64,000 nt of DNA from contig NC_011894.1 of NCBI RefSeq assembly GCF_000022085.1, forward strand, positions 708,501-772,500, read 5' to 3'. The notes under the pieces were generated by a model. That model was not told where the DNA came from and ran no database searches. It saw nothing but the letters and a program-made list of their open reading frames with translations. Shown here in pieces: positions 1 through 7,911 of this stretch (position 1 is the first letter of the stretch; each line of letters starts with the position of its first letter). The position numbers and the translations under genes were made by a program. The stretch is from Methylobacterium nodulans ORS 2060. GTDB taxonomy: Bacteria; Pseudomonadota; Alphaproteobacteria; Rhizobiales; Beijerinckiaceae.

Positions 1-644
1 TGCTGGTATCCTTCCAGTCGCTCGCGCCCGGTCGAGATGTCCGTGTTCAGGCCAATAAACCCGATGCGCCTGTGGCCGAGGCTGATCAGATGCTCGGTCG
101 CGCTCACCATCCCGGCGCGATGATCGGCCTGCACGAGGTCGGTCTCCGCACCCGGAACCGAGCGGGACACCATCACGAAGGGCAGCCGCCACGATCGCAG
201 CAGGTCCGCGAACGCGGCATCGGTGCCCCGCGCAGGCACGACCAGCAGACCGTCCACGTTGTATTCCCGGATCGTCGCCGCGAAGGCGCTCTGCCGCTCG
301 ACCGACTCGCCCGTGTTGGACAGGATGACGATGCGGTTCTGGGCCGTGAGCGCGTCCTCTATCGCCGCAGTGACCTCCGCGAAGTAGGGGTTGACCAGAT
401 CGTTGATGGCGAGGCCGACGAGGCGCGTCTGCGTCGAGCGCAGGCTTGCCGCACCCCGGTTGTAGACGTAGCCGAGCTGTTCCGCGGCCGACAGGACGCG
501 CCTGCGCGTCCGTTCCGGAATGCTCGGGTTGTTACGCAGGACGAGAGAGACGGTTGCCCTGGAAAGGCCCGTGGCTTGGGCGATGTCCTGAAGCGTGGGC
601 CGTGCCTGTTGCTTATCTTCGCCCAAACGACCAACGCGCTCCAT
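1..644 (-). CDS. LacI-family transcriptional regulator (3' end outside window)
   Basis: DNA-binding repressor-type regulator of a sugar or organic-acid catabolic operon. The N-terminal helix-turn-helix is clear around residues 17-36 (LQDIAQATGLSRATVS), followed by the hinge and the start of the periplasmic-binding-like ligand domain (VGLAINDLVNPYFAEV, then VDGLLVVPARG and RIGFIGLNTD). About 214 codons are visible and the gene continues past the left edge, so roughly the last third is missing. ATG at 644 is the first start before the helix-turn-helix. It lies 80 bp behind the DUF993 gene on the same strand and probably controls the surrounding cluster; the 21-bp palindrome at 2926-2946 is a candidate operator. 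Family assignment is firm, ligand unknown. Confidence 0.9.
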   Translation of the reverse strand, partial: MERVGRLGEDKQQARPTLQDIAQATGLSRATVSLVLRNNPSIPERTRRRVLSAAEQLGYVYNRGAASLRSTQTRLVGLAINDLVNPYFAEVTAAIEDALTAQNRIVILSNTGESVERQSAFAATIREYNVDGLLVVPARGTDAAFADLLRSWRLPFVMVSRSVPGAETDLVQADHRAGMVSATEHLISLGHRRIGFIGLNTDISTGRERLEGYQ

Positions 645-724
645 GCCGCCCGCCCCGCACCTGTTTGCGAGGCGGCCTCTCCCGTTCGTCACACCCCGGC
701 GGGTCGGGGTCAAGCGCTGCGCCA

Positions 725-1891
725 TCACCCGATGCCGTGCAGCGCCAGCACGGTCCGCATGCGAGCGACGGCCATCTCGAGGTCTTGGAACAGGCCGATA
801 GCCGCCGCGTGGCGGAACACGCGGGCGAAGTGGAGGATCGATCGGGCGCCTTGCTGTGCCCCGAGCATGACGAAGTGATCCTGGTGGCCGTTGAGATAGG
901 CCAGGAACACGACGCCGGTCTTGTAGTACTGGGTCGGAGCCCGGAACAACTCGCGCGACAGCGGAACCGTGGGGTCCAGAATATCTCTGAACTCTCTCAC
1001 CCCGCCGGTCTCGAGCGCCGCCAGAGCCGCGGACGCCACCGGCGCGATGGGGTCGAAGATGCCCAGCAGCGCGTGGCTGTAGCCCACCTCGTCGCCGGCG
1101 ATCATCTCCGGGTAGTTGAAGTCGTCGCCGGTGTACATCTTGATCCCGCGTGGCAGACGGCGTCGCATGCCGACCTCAAGATCCTTGTCGAGCAGCGAAA
1201 TCTTGATGCCGTCGATCTTGGCCGCGTTCTCTCCCATCATGGCGAGGCACGCGTCCATGGCCGCCGGGACGGCGTGCGGCCCCCAATACCCCGCCAGGGC
1301 CGGGTCGAACATCTCGCCCAGCCAGTGCAGGACGACAGGCTGGTCCGCCTCCGCGAGGACGCGGCGGTACACGTCGGCGTAGTCGGCGGGGCTGCGCGCG
1401 GCACGGGCGAGCGCGCGGCTGGCCATGAGGATGACGCGGCCACCGAGGCCCTGAACGAAGCCGAGTTGGTCGAGGTAGGCGCGGACCACGTCATCGAGCG
1501 TCGCCCCGGCCGGATCGAGCTGGTCCGTGCCAACGCCGGAGAAGACGACGGCTCCCGGCCGGCGCCTGGCGCTCTCGACGGTGTTGCGGATCAGGATCTT
1601 GGCGGCCTCCCAGTCGAGCCCCATTCCGCGCTGGGCCGTGTCCATCGCCTCCGCGATGCCGAGACCGAGGTCCCAGAGGTGGTCACGGAAGCGCTGGGTC
1701 CTCTCGAAGTCGATGGCGACCTCTCCTCGCATGGGGGAGATGTCGGCCATCGGGTTCGCCACGACGTGACCCGCCGAGAGGGCGATCCGTGGGAGCGCCT
1801 GTCCGGCTCTGGCCGTGCGCCACGGCTTCGGCTCGGGGAGTTCGACGGTCTCGATCGTGCCGTTCGATGTCGGGAGTCGGATGGATGCCAT
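725..1891 (-). CDS. DUF993 family protein (dihydrodipicolinate synthase-like aldolase fold)
   Basis: 388-residue member of the DUF993 family, related to the DHDPS/N-acetylneuraminate lyase class I aldolases. K230 in the context DGIKISLLD is placed like the Schiff-base lysine of that superfamily, suggesting an aldolase, lyase or dehydratase reaction on a keto acid or keto sugar; this is inference. It is full length, with no signal peptide or membrane segment. It lies between the SDR gene (194 bp upstream) and the LacI-type regulator (80 bp downstream) on the same strand, so it is probably cotranscribed with them and belongs to the same pathway as the divergent CoA-transferase and isomerase genes. 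The substrate cannot be read from sequence. Confidence 0.85.
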   Translation of the reverse strand: MASIRLPTSNGTIETVELPEPKPWRTARAGQALPRIALSAGHVVANPMADISPMRGEVAIDFERTQRFRDHLWDLGLGIAEAMDTAQRGMGLDWEAAKILIRNTVESARRRPGAVVFSGVGTDQLDPAGATLDDVVRAYLDQLGFVQGLGGRVILMASRALARAARSPADYADVYRRVLAEADQPVVLHWLGEMFDPALAGYWGPHAVPAAMDACLAMMGENAAKIDGIKISLLDKDLEVGMRRRLPRGIKMYTGDDFNYPEMIAGDEVGYSHALLGIFDPIAPVASAALAALETGGVREFRDILDPTVPLSRELFRAPTQYYKTGVVFLAYLNGHQDHFVMLGAQQGARSILHFARVFRHAAAIGLFQDLEMAVARMRTVLALHGIG

Positions 1892-2085
1892 CGGATGGTG
1901 TCCTCGCTGTCGATGTGTCGTGATCCCGCCGAATCCGCCTCACCGCCTCGCTGGGCGGAAGGGCCGAGCGTCCGGCGTGAGGGCGGCGTGAGGGTTCGCG
2001 AGGGCCGGGCGCGTGGTCGCGTGGCGCTCGCCAAGGGTCAGTTCGGCGGATGGGTGCCCGTCATTCGGTGGCCGGAACCGCTTCG

Positions 2086-2859
2086 TCACAGCCGCCGCAC
2101 GGCGAGGCCGCCATCGACGCGCAGGGTCTCGCCGGTCGAATAGGACAGGGCGCCCGACGCCAGCATCGCGACCGCACGGCCGATGTCCTCCGCCTCGCCC
2201 CAGCGTGCGATAGGGGTGAGCCCATTGGCGAAGGCCTGGTCGTAGCGGTCCTTGGCGACGGAGGTCATCTGGGTCCTGATGACGCCCGGGCGAACTTCGT
2301 AGGTATTGATGCCGTGCTGAGCCAGACGTGCGGCGTAGAGCTGCGACATCATGGCAAGTGGTGCTTTGGACAAGCAGTATTCAGCGCGATCGATGGACGC
2401 GAAATCGACGTTCGCCGATGAAATCGTGACGATGGTGCGCAGGTGGTCGGCGGGCACCGCAACCATGCGCTTGGCCACGGCCTGGGTGAGGAAGAACGGG
2501 CCGCGCAAGTTGATCCTGATCAGGCGGTCGAAGCTCTCCGGCGTGACGGCCAGGATGTCGTCGCGCCGCGCGACGGAGACGCCCGCGTTGTTGACCAGGC
2601 AGTCGATCCCGCCGAGTGCGGACCAAGCCTGATCGACGAAGCCGTCGTGGGCCGCCACATCAGAGATGTCGAGCCCAAGTGCGACGGCCCTGCGGCCGCG
2701 CTGCTGCACGGCGGCGGCCGTGTGGGCGAGATCGTCCGATCCCGGCAGGTCGTTCACGATCACGTCGAAACCCGCGTCGGCGAGGGCCAGCGCGATGGCC
2801 CGCCCGATCCCGCGACCCGCGCCCGTCACCAGCGCGGTGCGGCGTTGTTGCTCTTCCAT
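2086..2859 (-). CDS. SDR-family NAD(P)-dependent oxidoreductase
   Basis: 257-residue classical short-chain dehydrogenase/reductase. Cofactor motif TGAGRGIG at 12-19, NNAG at 90-93, catalytic S148, Y161 and K165 (YCLSK) are all present, and the end ETLRVDGGLA is typical of 3-ketoacyl-ACP-reductase-like SDRs. Asn36-Asp37 after the second strand suggests NAD preference, weakly. It is the first gene of the minus-strand arm of the cluster, divergent from the transporter at 3003, and likely oxidises a hydroxyl group of the imported substrate or an intermediate. A role in fatty acid synthesis is unlikely given the catabolic neighbours. Confidence 0.9.
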   Translation of the reverse strand: MEEQQRRTALVTGAGRGIGRAIALALADAGFDVIVNDLPGSDDLAHTAAAVQQRGRRAVALGLDISDVAAHDGFVDQAWSALGGIDCLVNNAGVSVARRDDILAVTPESFDRLIRINLRGPFFLTQAVAKRMVAVPADHLRTIVTISSANVDFASIDRAEYCLSKAPLAMMSQLYAARLAQHGINTYEVRPGVIRTQMTSVAKDRYDQAFANGLTPIARWGEAEDIGRAVAMLASGALSYSTGETLRVDGGLAVRRL

Positions 2860-2910
2860 GGAGCTCCTCCTGCTACGCGGCGGGGCCGCATTTTTCGCTG
2901 GCGACCGCGC

Positions 2911-2946
2911 TTGACCCGCTTACTAGATCGTTCTACTAGATCGATC
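2911..2946 (+). promoter_or_regulatory. Promoter with overlapping 21-bp palindromic operator
   Basis: In the divergent gap between the SDR and transporter genes, TTGACC (2911-2916) and TACTAG (2934-2939) are spaced by 17 bp, a sigma-70-like promoter for the plus-strand operon. An imperfect palindrome spans 2926-2946: arms GATCGTTCTA and TAGATCGATC around a central C, with one mismatch in ten pairs. It covers the -10 element, as a repressor site would. The same stretch also reads as a 10-bp direct repeat TACTAGATCG (2921-2930, 2934-2943). Binding by the LacI-type regulator at 1-644 is inferred. Confidence 0.65.
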
Positions 2947-3002
2947 AAGTGAAATGTCGCACGTCCGGATGGCGGACGATGGGCGTACACGGGAGGAAGG
3001 CC

Positions 3003-4403
3003 ATGGAGTCGCAAGCCGGCTTGCATTACGAGCGGATCGCCGTCGCGGAGGCAGCGCCGCAAGAAATCGGCAAAGGAGTCACCCAAGCTGATCTGTATCG
3101 TGCAGCTTGGGCGTCATCGCTCGGCAGCGCGCTCGAGTATTACGATTTCGCTCTCTACAACCTCGCCGCAGCACTCATCTTCGGGCCGCTGTTCTTTCCC
3201 TCAAGCGATCCAAGCCTGGGGCTGATCGCCAGCTTCGGCACCTACTTTCTCGGGTTCGCGGTCCGTCCCATTGGCGGGATCGCCTTCGGTGTGCTGGGCG
3301 ATCGCCTCGGTCGCAAGACGGCGCTGATGGCAACCGTGCTGCTGATGGGTGTGGCGAGCACCTTGATCGGGTTGCTGCCCACCTACGCCACGGCCGGGAT
3401 CTGGGCGCCGATCCTGCTGATCAGCCTGCGCCTCTTGCAGGGCCTCGGCGCGGGTGCCGAGCAGGCGGGTGCATCGGTGCTGATGGCCGAATATGCACCG
3501 CCGCAACGGCGAGGCTTCTTCTCCGCGCTGCCGTTCATGGGCATCCAACTCGGCACGGTCGCGGCCGCGCTGATCTACTTCGTCCTGCTCGTCCGCATCG
3601 ACGATGTCGGCCAGAGCTGGGTCTGGCGTGTCCCCTTCCTGCTCAGCGTCGTCATCATCGCCGTCGCGGTCTGGATCCGGTTGCGGCTGAAGGAGTCGCC
3701 GGAATTCAGCAAGCTCGAGGCGCGCCACCAGGTCGACGACAAGCCGCTGGCCCACCTGCTGAAGCACTCCAAGCGCAACACCCTCACCGTCATCGGCCTG
3801 CGCATGGCGGAGAACGGCGCGTCGTCGATCTACCAGTCGCTCGCCATCAGCTACATGGTCGCGGTCACGAAGATGCCGGGCTCGGCGGGGACGTTCGCGC
3901 TCATGCTGGCTGGGATCGCGGGTGCGATCACCGTCACCCTGAGCGGACTGTGGAGCGACCGCATCGGCCGCCGGCCGGTCTACCGGTTCTTCGCCTGCTA
4001 CCAGCTCCTGCTCGCGTTCCCGCTCTGGTGGGTGTTGAGCCTGGGCAACCAGACCCTGAGCATCATCGCCATTCCGGTCGCCCTCATCTCCGTGTGGGGC
4101 ATGTTCGGGACCCAGGCCGCACTGCTTCCGGAGTTGTTCGGCGCTCGGCATCGCTACATCGGCGTGGCCTTTGGGCGCGAGATCTCCGCTGTCATCGGGG
4201 GCGGCGTCGCGCCGCTGATCGGCGCCTCCATCATTGCTTGGGCCACGGCGACCTACAGCTCGGCGGTATCCGCTTGGGTTCCTCTGGCCTGCTACGTCGC
4301 CCTGCTCAGCCTCATCACCATCGTGACGACGTTCGTCATGCCGGAGACGCGGGCGCGAGATCTCGATGACCTCCGCGATGCCGGACAGGCGACTGGCGTC
4401 TAG
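3003..4403 (+). CDS. MFS transporter, metabolite:H+ symporter type
   Basis: 466-residue inner-membrane transporter of the major facilitator superfamily. About twelve hydrophobic segments are visible. The signature GDRLGRKTAL follows the second helix, an RxxQGxGxGAE motif (RLLQGLGAGAE) lies in the fourth, and DRIGRRPVY marks the second half; this pattern fits the metabolite:H+ symporters (ShiA, ProP and citrate/ketoglutarate carriers). The start at 3003 is preceded by GGGAGGAAGG, better than the GTG at 2949. It is the first gene after the regulated promoter and probably imports the organic acid or polyol degraded by the downstream CoA-transferase, crotonase and isomerase. Substrate unknown. 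Confidence 0.9.
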   Translation: MESQAGLHYERIAVAEAAPQEIGKGVTQADLYRAAWASSLGSALEYYDFALYNLAAALIFGPLFFPSSDPSLGLIASFGTYFLGFAVRPIGGIAFGVLGDRLGRKTALMATVLLMGVASTLIGLLPTYATAGIWAPILLISLRLLQGLGAGAEQAGASVLMAEYAPPQRRGFFSALPFMGIQLGTVAAALIYFVLLVRIDDVGQSWVWRVPFLLSVVIIAVAVWIRLRLKESPEFSKLEARHQVDDKPLAHLLKHSKRNTLTVIGLRMAENGASSIYQSLAISYMVAVTKMPGSAGTFALMLAGIAGAITVTLSGLWSDRIGRRPVYRFFACYQLLLAFPLWWVLSLGNQTLSIIAIPVALISVWGMFGTQAALLPELFGARHRYIGVAFGREISAVIGGGVAPLIGASIIAWATATYSSAVSAWVPLACYVALLSLITIVTTFVMPETRARDLDDLRDAGQATGV

Positions 4404-4479
4404 GCCCGGCGTCCTCCGACCACTGCATCGAAACTGCGCCGCTGAGCGGCGCATCTCCTACCCATCGGAGCATACTGAC

Positions 4480-6108
4480 ATGCGCAACAAACTCGTTTCG
4501 GCGGAGCAAGCCGCGGCGCTGATCCCCGACGGAGCCGTAATCGCCATCGCCTCATCGAGCGGCCTGAGCTGCCCGGACCGCGTCCTGCGGGCCATCGGCG
4601 AGCGCTTCGCCACGGAAGGCCGGCCACGCGATCTGACGGTGCTCTCGCCGATCGCCGCCGGCGACATGTACGGCATCAAGGGCGTCGATCACCTCGCCCG
4701 CAAGGGTCTGATCTCCACGATCATCGCGGGCTCCTACCCGAGCGGGCCCTCCTCGCTGCCCTCGCCGGCGATCTGGGAGATGATCGGCCGGAACGAGGTG
4801 GCCGCCTACAACGTGCCCTCGGGCATCATGTACGACATGGCGCGCGACGCGGCCGCCAAGCGGGCCGGCGTGCTGACGAAGGTCGGCCTCGAAACCTTCG
4901 TCGACCCACGCCTCGACGGCTGCAAGATGAACGAAGCGGCCGCGACGCGGGGCGAGATCGTCCACTTGGTGGAGTTTGCGGGCGACGCGTGGCTCCACTT
5001 CCCCAACCACTACCCGCAGGTCGCGGTAATCCGCGGCACGACGGCTGACGAGTACGGCAACGTCTCCATGGAGCACGAGGGAGCGGTGCTCGGCGGGGTC
5101 GACCTCGCCCTGGCGGCGCGCAACTCGGGCGGGATCGTGATCTGTCAGGTCAAGCGCACGACGGCTGTAGGCTCACTCCCGGCGCAGCAGGTCCACATCC
5201 CGTCCACCCTGGTGGACTATGTCGTCGTCGACCCGCATCAGGCGCAAGCAACAGAGACGGATTACGATCCCGCCATCAGCGGCGAGCTTCGGCGCCCTGC
5301 CGCCAGCTTCGCCGCGGAACCGTGGAGCGTCGACAAGCTGATCGCGCGCCGGGCCGCGATGGAACTGACGGATGGAAGTGCCGTCAACCTCGGCTTCGGC
5401 ATCTCGGCCCTGGTCCCGCAGATCCTGATCGAGGAAGGTCAGTCGGACGCAGTGACCTGGGTGATCGAACAGGGAGCGGTCGGCGGCGTTCCCCTGACCG
5501 GGTTCCAGTTCGGCTGCGCCGCCAACGCCCAGGCCTTGTTCCCCTCGCCACAGCAATTCACCTACTTCCAGGGCGGCGGGTTCGATTGCTCCCTGCTGTC
5601 CTTCCTGGAGGTGGACGCATACGGCAACGTCAACGTCTCGCGCCTGCCGTCTCGACCGTACCTCACCGCGGGCTGCGGCGGGTTCGTGGACATCACCGCC
5701 AATGCCCGCAAACTCGTCTTCAGCGGCTACTTCACCGCAGGTGGACTTAAGGTGTCCGCTGGCGACGGCGTTCTACGGATCGAGCAGGAAGGTAAGATCT
5801 CCAAGTTCGTGTCCGAGGTCGGGCACGTCACGTTCAGCGGGCGGTCCGCGGTCTCGCGCGGCCAGGACGTCACCTACGTCACCGAGCGCTGCGTCCTGAA
5901 GCTGCGCAAGGCCGGTCTGACGGTCGTGGAGGTGGCGCCGGGCGTCGACCTGCAGCGCGACGTGCTGGCCCGCGCCGGCACGCCGCTCGAGGTCGCACCC
6001 GATCTGAAGCTGATGGACGAGCGCCTGTTCCGGCCGGAACCGTTCGGCCTGGCTCTTCCGGCCCGTTCGGCGGCGGGTGCGGCCCTGACCGAACGCCAGG
6101 CGGCTTGA
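4480..6108 (+). CDS. Acyl-CoA:acetate/3-ketoacid (propionate-type) CoA-transferase
   Basis: 542-residue family I CoA-transferase with alpha and beta halves fused in one chain, as in propionate CoA-transferase and YdiF. The catalytic glutamate is E330 in VIEQGAVGG, matching the family (E)xGxxGG motif. The enzyme would transfer CoA from acetyl- or succinyl-CoA to a free carboxylate, activating an acid for degradation. Start ATG 4480 has GGAG nine bases upstream. The stop at 6106-6108 overlaps the ribosome-binding site of the crotonase gene, so the two are translationally linked. Its presence argues that the pathway substrate or an intermediate is a carboxylic acid. Confidence 0.9.
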   Translation: MRNKLVSAEQAAALIPDGAVIAIASSSGLSCPDRVLRAIGERFATEGRPRDLTVLSPIAAGDMYGIKGVDHLARKGLISTIIAGSYPSGPSSLPSPAIWEMIGRNEVAAYNVPSGIMYDMARDAAAKRAGVLTKVGLETFVDPRLDGCKMNEAAATRGEIVHLVEFAGDAWLHFPNHYPQVAVIRGTTADEYGNVSMEHEGAVLGGVDLALAARNSGGIVICQVKRTTAVGSLPAQQVHIPSTLVDYVVVDPHQAQATETDYDPAISGELRRPAASFAAEPWSVDKLIARRAAMELTDGSAVNLGFGISALVPQILIEEGQSDAVTWVIEQGAVGGVPLTGFQFGCAANAQALFPSPQQFTYFQGGGFDCSLLSFLEVDAYGNVNVSRLPSRPYLTAGCGGFVDITANARKLVFSGYFTAGGLKVSAGDGVLRIEQEGKISKFVSEVGHVTFSGRSAVSRGQDVTYVTERCVLKLRKAGLTVVEVAPGVDLQRDVLARAGTPLEVAPDLKLMDERLFRPEPFGLALPARSAAGAALTERQAA

Positions 6109-6119
6109 GGAGGCAGATC

Positions 6120-6902
6120 GTGGCTGATCCTGTGATCAACGAGACGTTCGAAGCGCGCGTGGCCTCGCCCGGGGTCGTCCTGGTGCGCATCGTGTCCAAG
6201 CCCATAGGCGTGTTCCGCGTCGAAGCCCGGCGCCAGCTGACCCGGTTCCTGCAAACGGTCGATCAGACCCACGCGGCCCGCTGCGTGATCCTGATCGGCT
6301 CGGGCGGGTCGTTCTCGGCCGGATCCAACATCAAGGAGTTCGAGGCGACCGCGGAGTGGATCGAGGAGGCGAGACGGGTCGAGACGGCGCTGAATGAGAC
6401 GATCGAGCGCGGTCCGGTTCCCGTGATCGCTGCCTGCAACGGCCACACGCTGGGAGGCGGTGCGGTGATGGCGCTCGCCTGCGACATCCGGATCGCCGGG
6501 CATAGTGCGAGCTTCGGCGTGCCTGAAGTGAAGCTGGGCGCCATGCCCACGGCGAGCGGGACGCAGCGGCTGCCGATGCTGGTCGGACGCGGGCAGGCGC
6601 TGCGCCTGATGCTGACCGGTCAGTCGATCGACGCGCATGAAGCTCACCGGATCGGGATCTTCGACGAGTTGGTCCCCGATGACCAGCTCGAGACGCGCGC
6701 GCTCGAAGTGGCGGCGCAGATCGCTGCCGTGTCGCCAAAAGCCGTCTCGGCCTGCCGCCGCTGCGTGTCGGCTGGCCTGCGTCACGGCTATCCGACCGGA
6801 CTGCTGATGGAAGAAGAGATCACGGTTCCGCTCGGGCTGTCCGACGACGCCGTCGAGGGCAAGGCGGCATTCGTGGAGAAACGTGCTCCCAGGTTCGCCT
6901 GA
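6120..6902 (+). CDS. Enoyl-CoA hydratase/isomerase (crotonase) family protein
   Basis: 260-residue crotonase-fold protein. Oxyanion-hole segments are FSAGSNIKEF (about 65-74) and LGGGAVMALACD (111-122). Of the two catalytic glutamates of true hydratases, the one after GGG is replaced by V116, whereas the one in the PE motif is kept (E136). A single retained glutamate at this second position is known from delta3,delta2-enoyl-CoA isomerases, so isomerase or another crotonase reaction is as likely as hydration. GTG 6120 is preferred over TTG 6105 because AGGAGG (6108-6113) sits six bases before it. It follows the CoA-transferase directly and probably acts on its CoA product. Confidence 0.88.
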   Translation: MADPVINETFEARVASPGVVLVRIVSKPIGVFRVEARRQLTRFLQTVDQTHAARCVILIGSGGSFSAGSNIKEFEATAEWIEEARRVETALNETIERGPVPVIAACNGHTLGGGAVMALACDIRIAGHSASFGVPEVKLGAMPTASGTQRLPMLVGRGQALRLMLTGQSIDAHEAHRIGIFDELVPDDQLETRALEVAAQIAAVSPKAVSACRRCVSAGLRHGYPTGLLMEEEITVPLGLSDDAVEGKAAFVEKRAPRFA

Positions 6903-6906
6903 GTCA

Positions 6907-6940
6907 TGCACCCTCCGGGTAGAGTTTCCGGAGGGATGCA
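6907..6940 (+). terminator. Intergenic hairpin masking a Shine-Dalgarno-like sequence
   Basis: TGCACCCTCCGG (6907-6918) pairs with CCGGAGGGATGCA (6928-6940) except for one bulged T, with a nine-base loop. The right arm contains GGAGGG and an ATG. There is no U-run afterwards, so it may be an attenuating or mRNA-stabilising hairpin rather than an intrinsic terminator. It lies just behind the crotonase stop and before the isomerase gene. Confidence 0.5.
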
Positions 6941-6971
6941 CATCCTGTCCATCCAGAACTGCCGAGTGATC

Positions 6972-7826
6972 ATGTCGCCCCAGAATATACGCCCGCTGAC
7001 ATTGGATCGCTGCTCCATCAACACGGCCACACTCGGCCATCACTCGCCGATCGAGCGGGTGATCGATCTCGTCGCGCGCCATGGCTTCGGTGCGATCGCG
7101 CCCTGGCGCCGCGATCTGAGTGGACACGATGTGACGACCGTGTCGCGGCAGATCCGCGATGCCGGACTGGCCGTGAGCGGCCTTTGCCGCAGCACGTACT
7201 TCCCGGCGGCCACTCGACAGGACTTCCTCGCCAACGTGGAGGACAATCGCAGGGCGCTGGACGATGCCGCCGTGCTGGGGGCGCCATGCTTCGTCCTGGT
7301 GGTCGGAACGACGCCTGCGGGACACAAGGGCCTGGACCTCGCGCGTGCGCAAGTTCTGGAGGGGCTATCGCTCCTGCTCGACCATGCCAGACACGTCGGC
7401 GTGGCCCTGGCGATCGAGCCGCTGCATCCGATGTATGCCGGTGACCGGTCTTGCGTCGCGAGCCTATCTGAGGCGCTCGCGATGTGTGACACCCTCGATC
7501 CCGAAGGACGCGGTGGCGTGGCGACCGCCATCGATGCGTATCATGTCTGGTGGGACTGGAAGCTGGCCGACGGCATCGCCGAGGCTGGCCGAAAGGGTCG
7601 GATCGCCGCCTTCCACGTGTGCGACTGGCTGGTGCCCACCAAGGATCTCTTGCTCGATCGAGGCATGATGGGAGAGGGCGTCATCGACCTCAGTGCCATG
7701 CGCGCGTTGATCGAGGCGGCCGGGTACGATGGCTTTGTCGAGGTAGAGATCTTCTCCAACCATTGGTGGAACCAGCCCGAGCAGCATGTGCTGGAAGCCT
7801 GCGGGCGCAGCTTACAGCTGATCTGA
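6972..7826 (+). CDS. Sugar phosphate isomerase/epimerase-like TIM-barrel protein
   Basis: 284 residues from ATG 6972, of the xylose-isomerase-like TIM-barrel superfamily (AP endonuclease family 2; includes IolE, IolI, epimerases and 3-dehydroshikimate dehydratases). Metal-site motifs are visible: AIEPLHP, AIDAYHVWWD, AFHVCDW and the final FVEVEIFS, giving the usual Glu/Asp/His/Glu set. The family start ...SINTATLGH and GAIAPWRRD agree with beginning here; upstream ATGs at 6906 and 6936 lie inside the intergenic hairpin and lack usable ribosome-binding spacing. Last gene of the plus-strand arm. Likely isomerises, epimerises or dehydrates a polyhydroxy substrate; the exact reaction is unknown. 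Confidence 0.85.
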   Translation: MSPQNIRPLTLDRCSINTATLGHHSPIERVIDLVARHGFGAIAPWRRDLSGHDVTTVSRQIRDAGLAVSGLCRSTYFPAATRQDFLANVEDNRRALDDAAVLGAPCFVLVVGTTPAGHKGLDLARAQVLEGLSLLLDHARHVGVALAIEPLHPMYAGDRSCVASLSEALAMCDTLDPEGRGGVATAIDAYHVWWDWKLADGIAEAGRKGRIAAFHVCDWLVPTKDLLLDRGMMGEGVIDLSAMRALIEAAGYDGFVEVEIFSNHWWNQPEQHVLEACGRSLQLI

Positions 7827-7911
7827 TCCATCAAATGCATTGACCCGAAGCTGGTGCGCTTAGGCGCGAGATCATTGCGCTATCGAGGACGACAACGAGT
7901 GAGGTGAGGCC

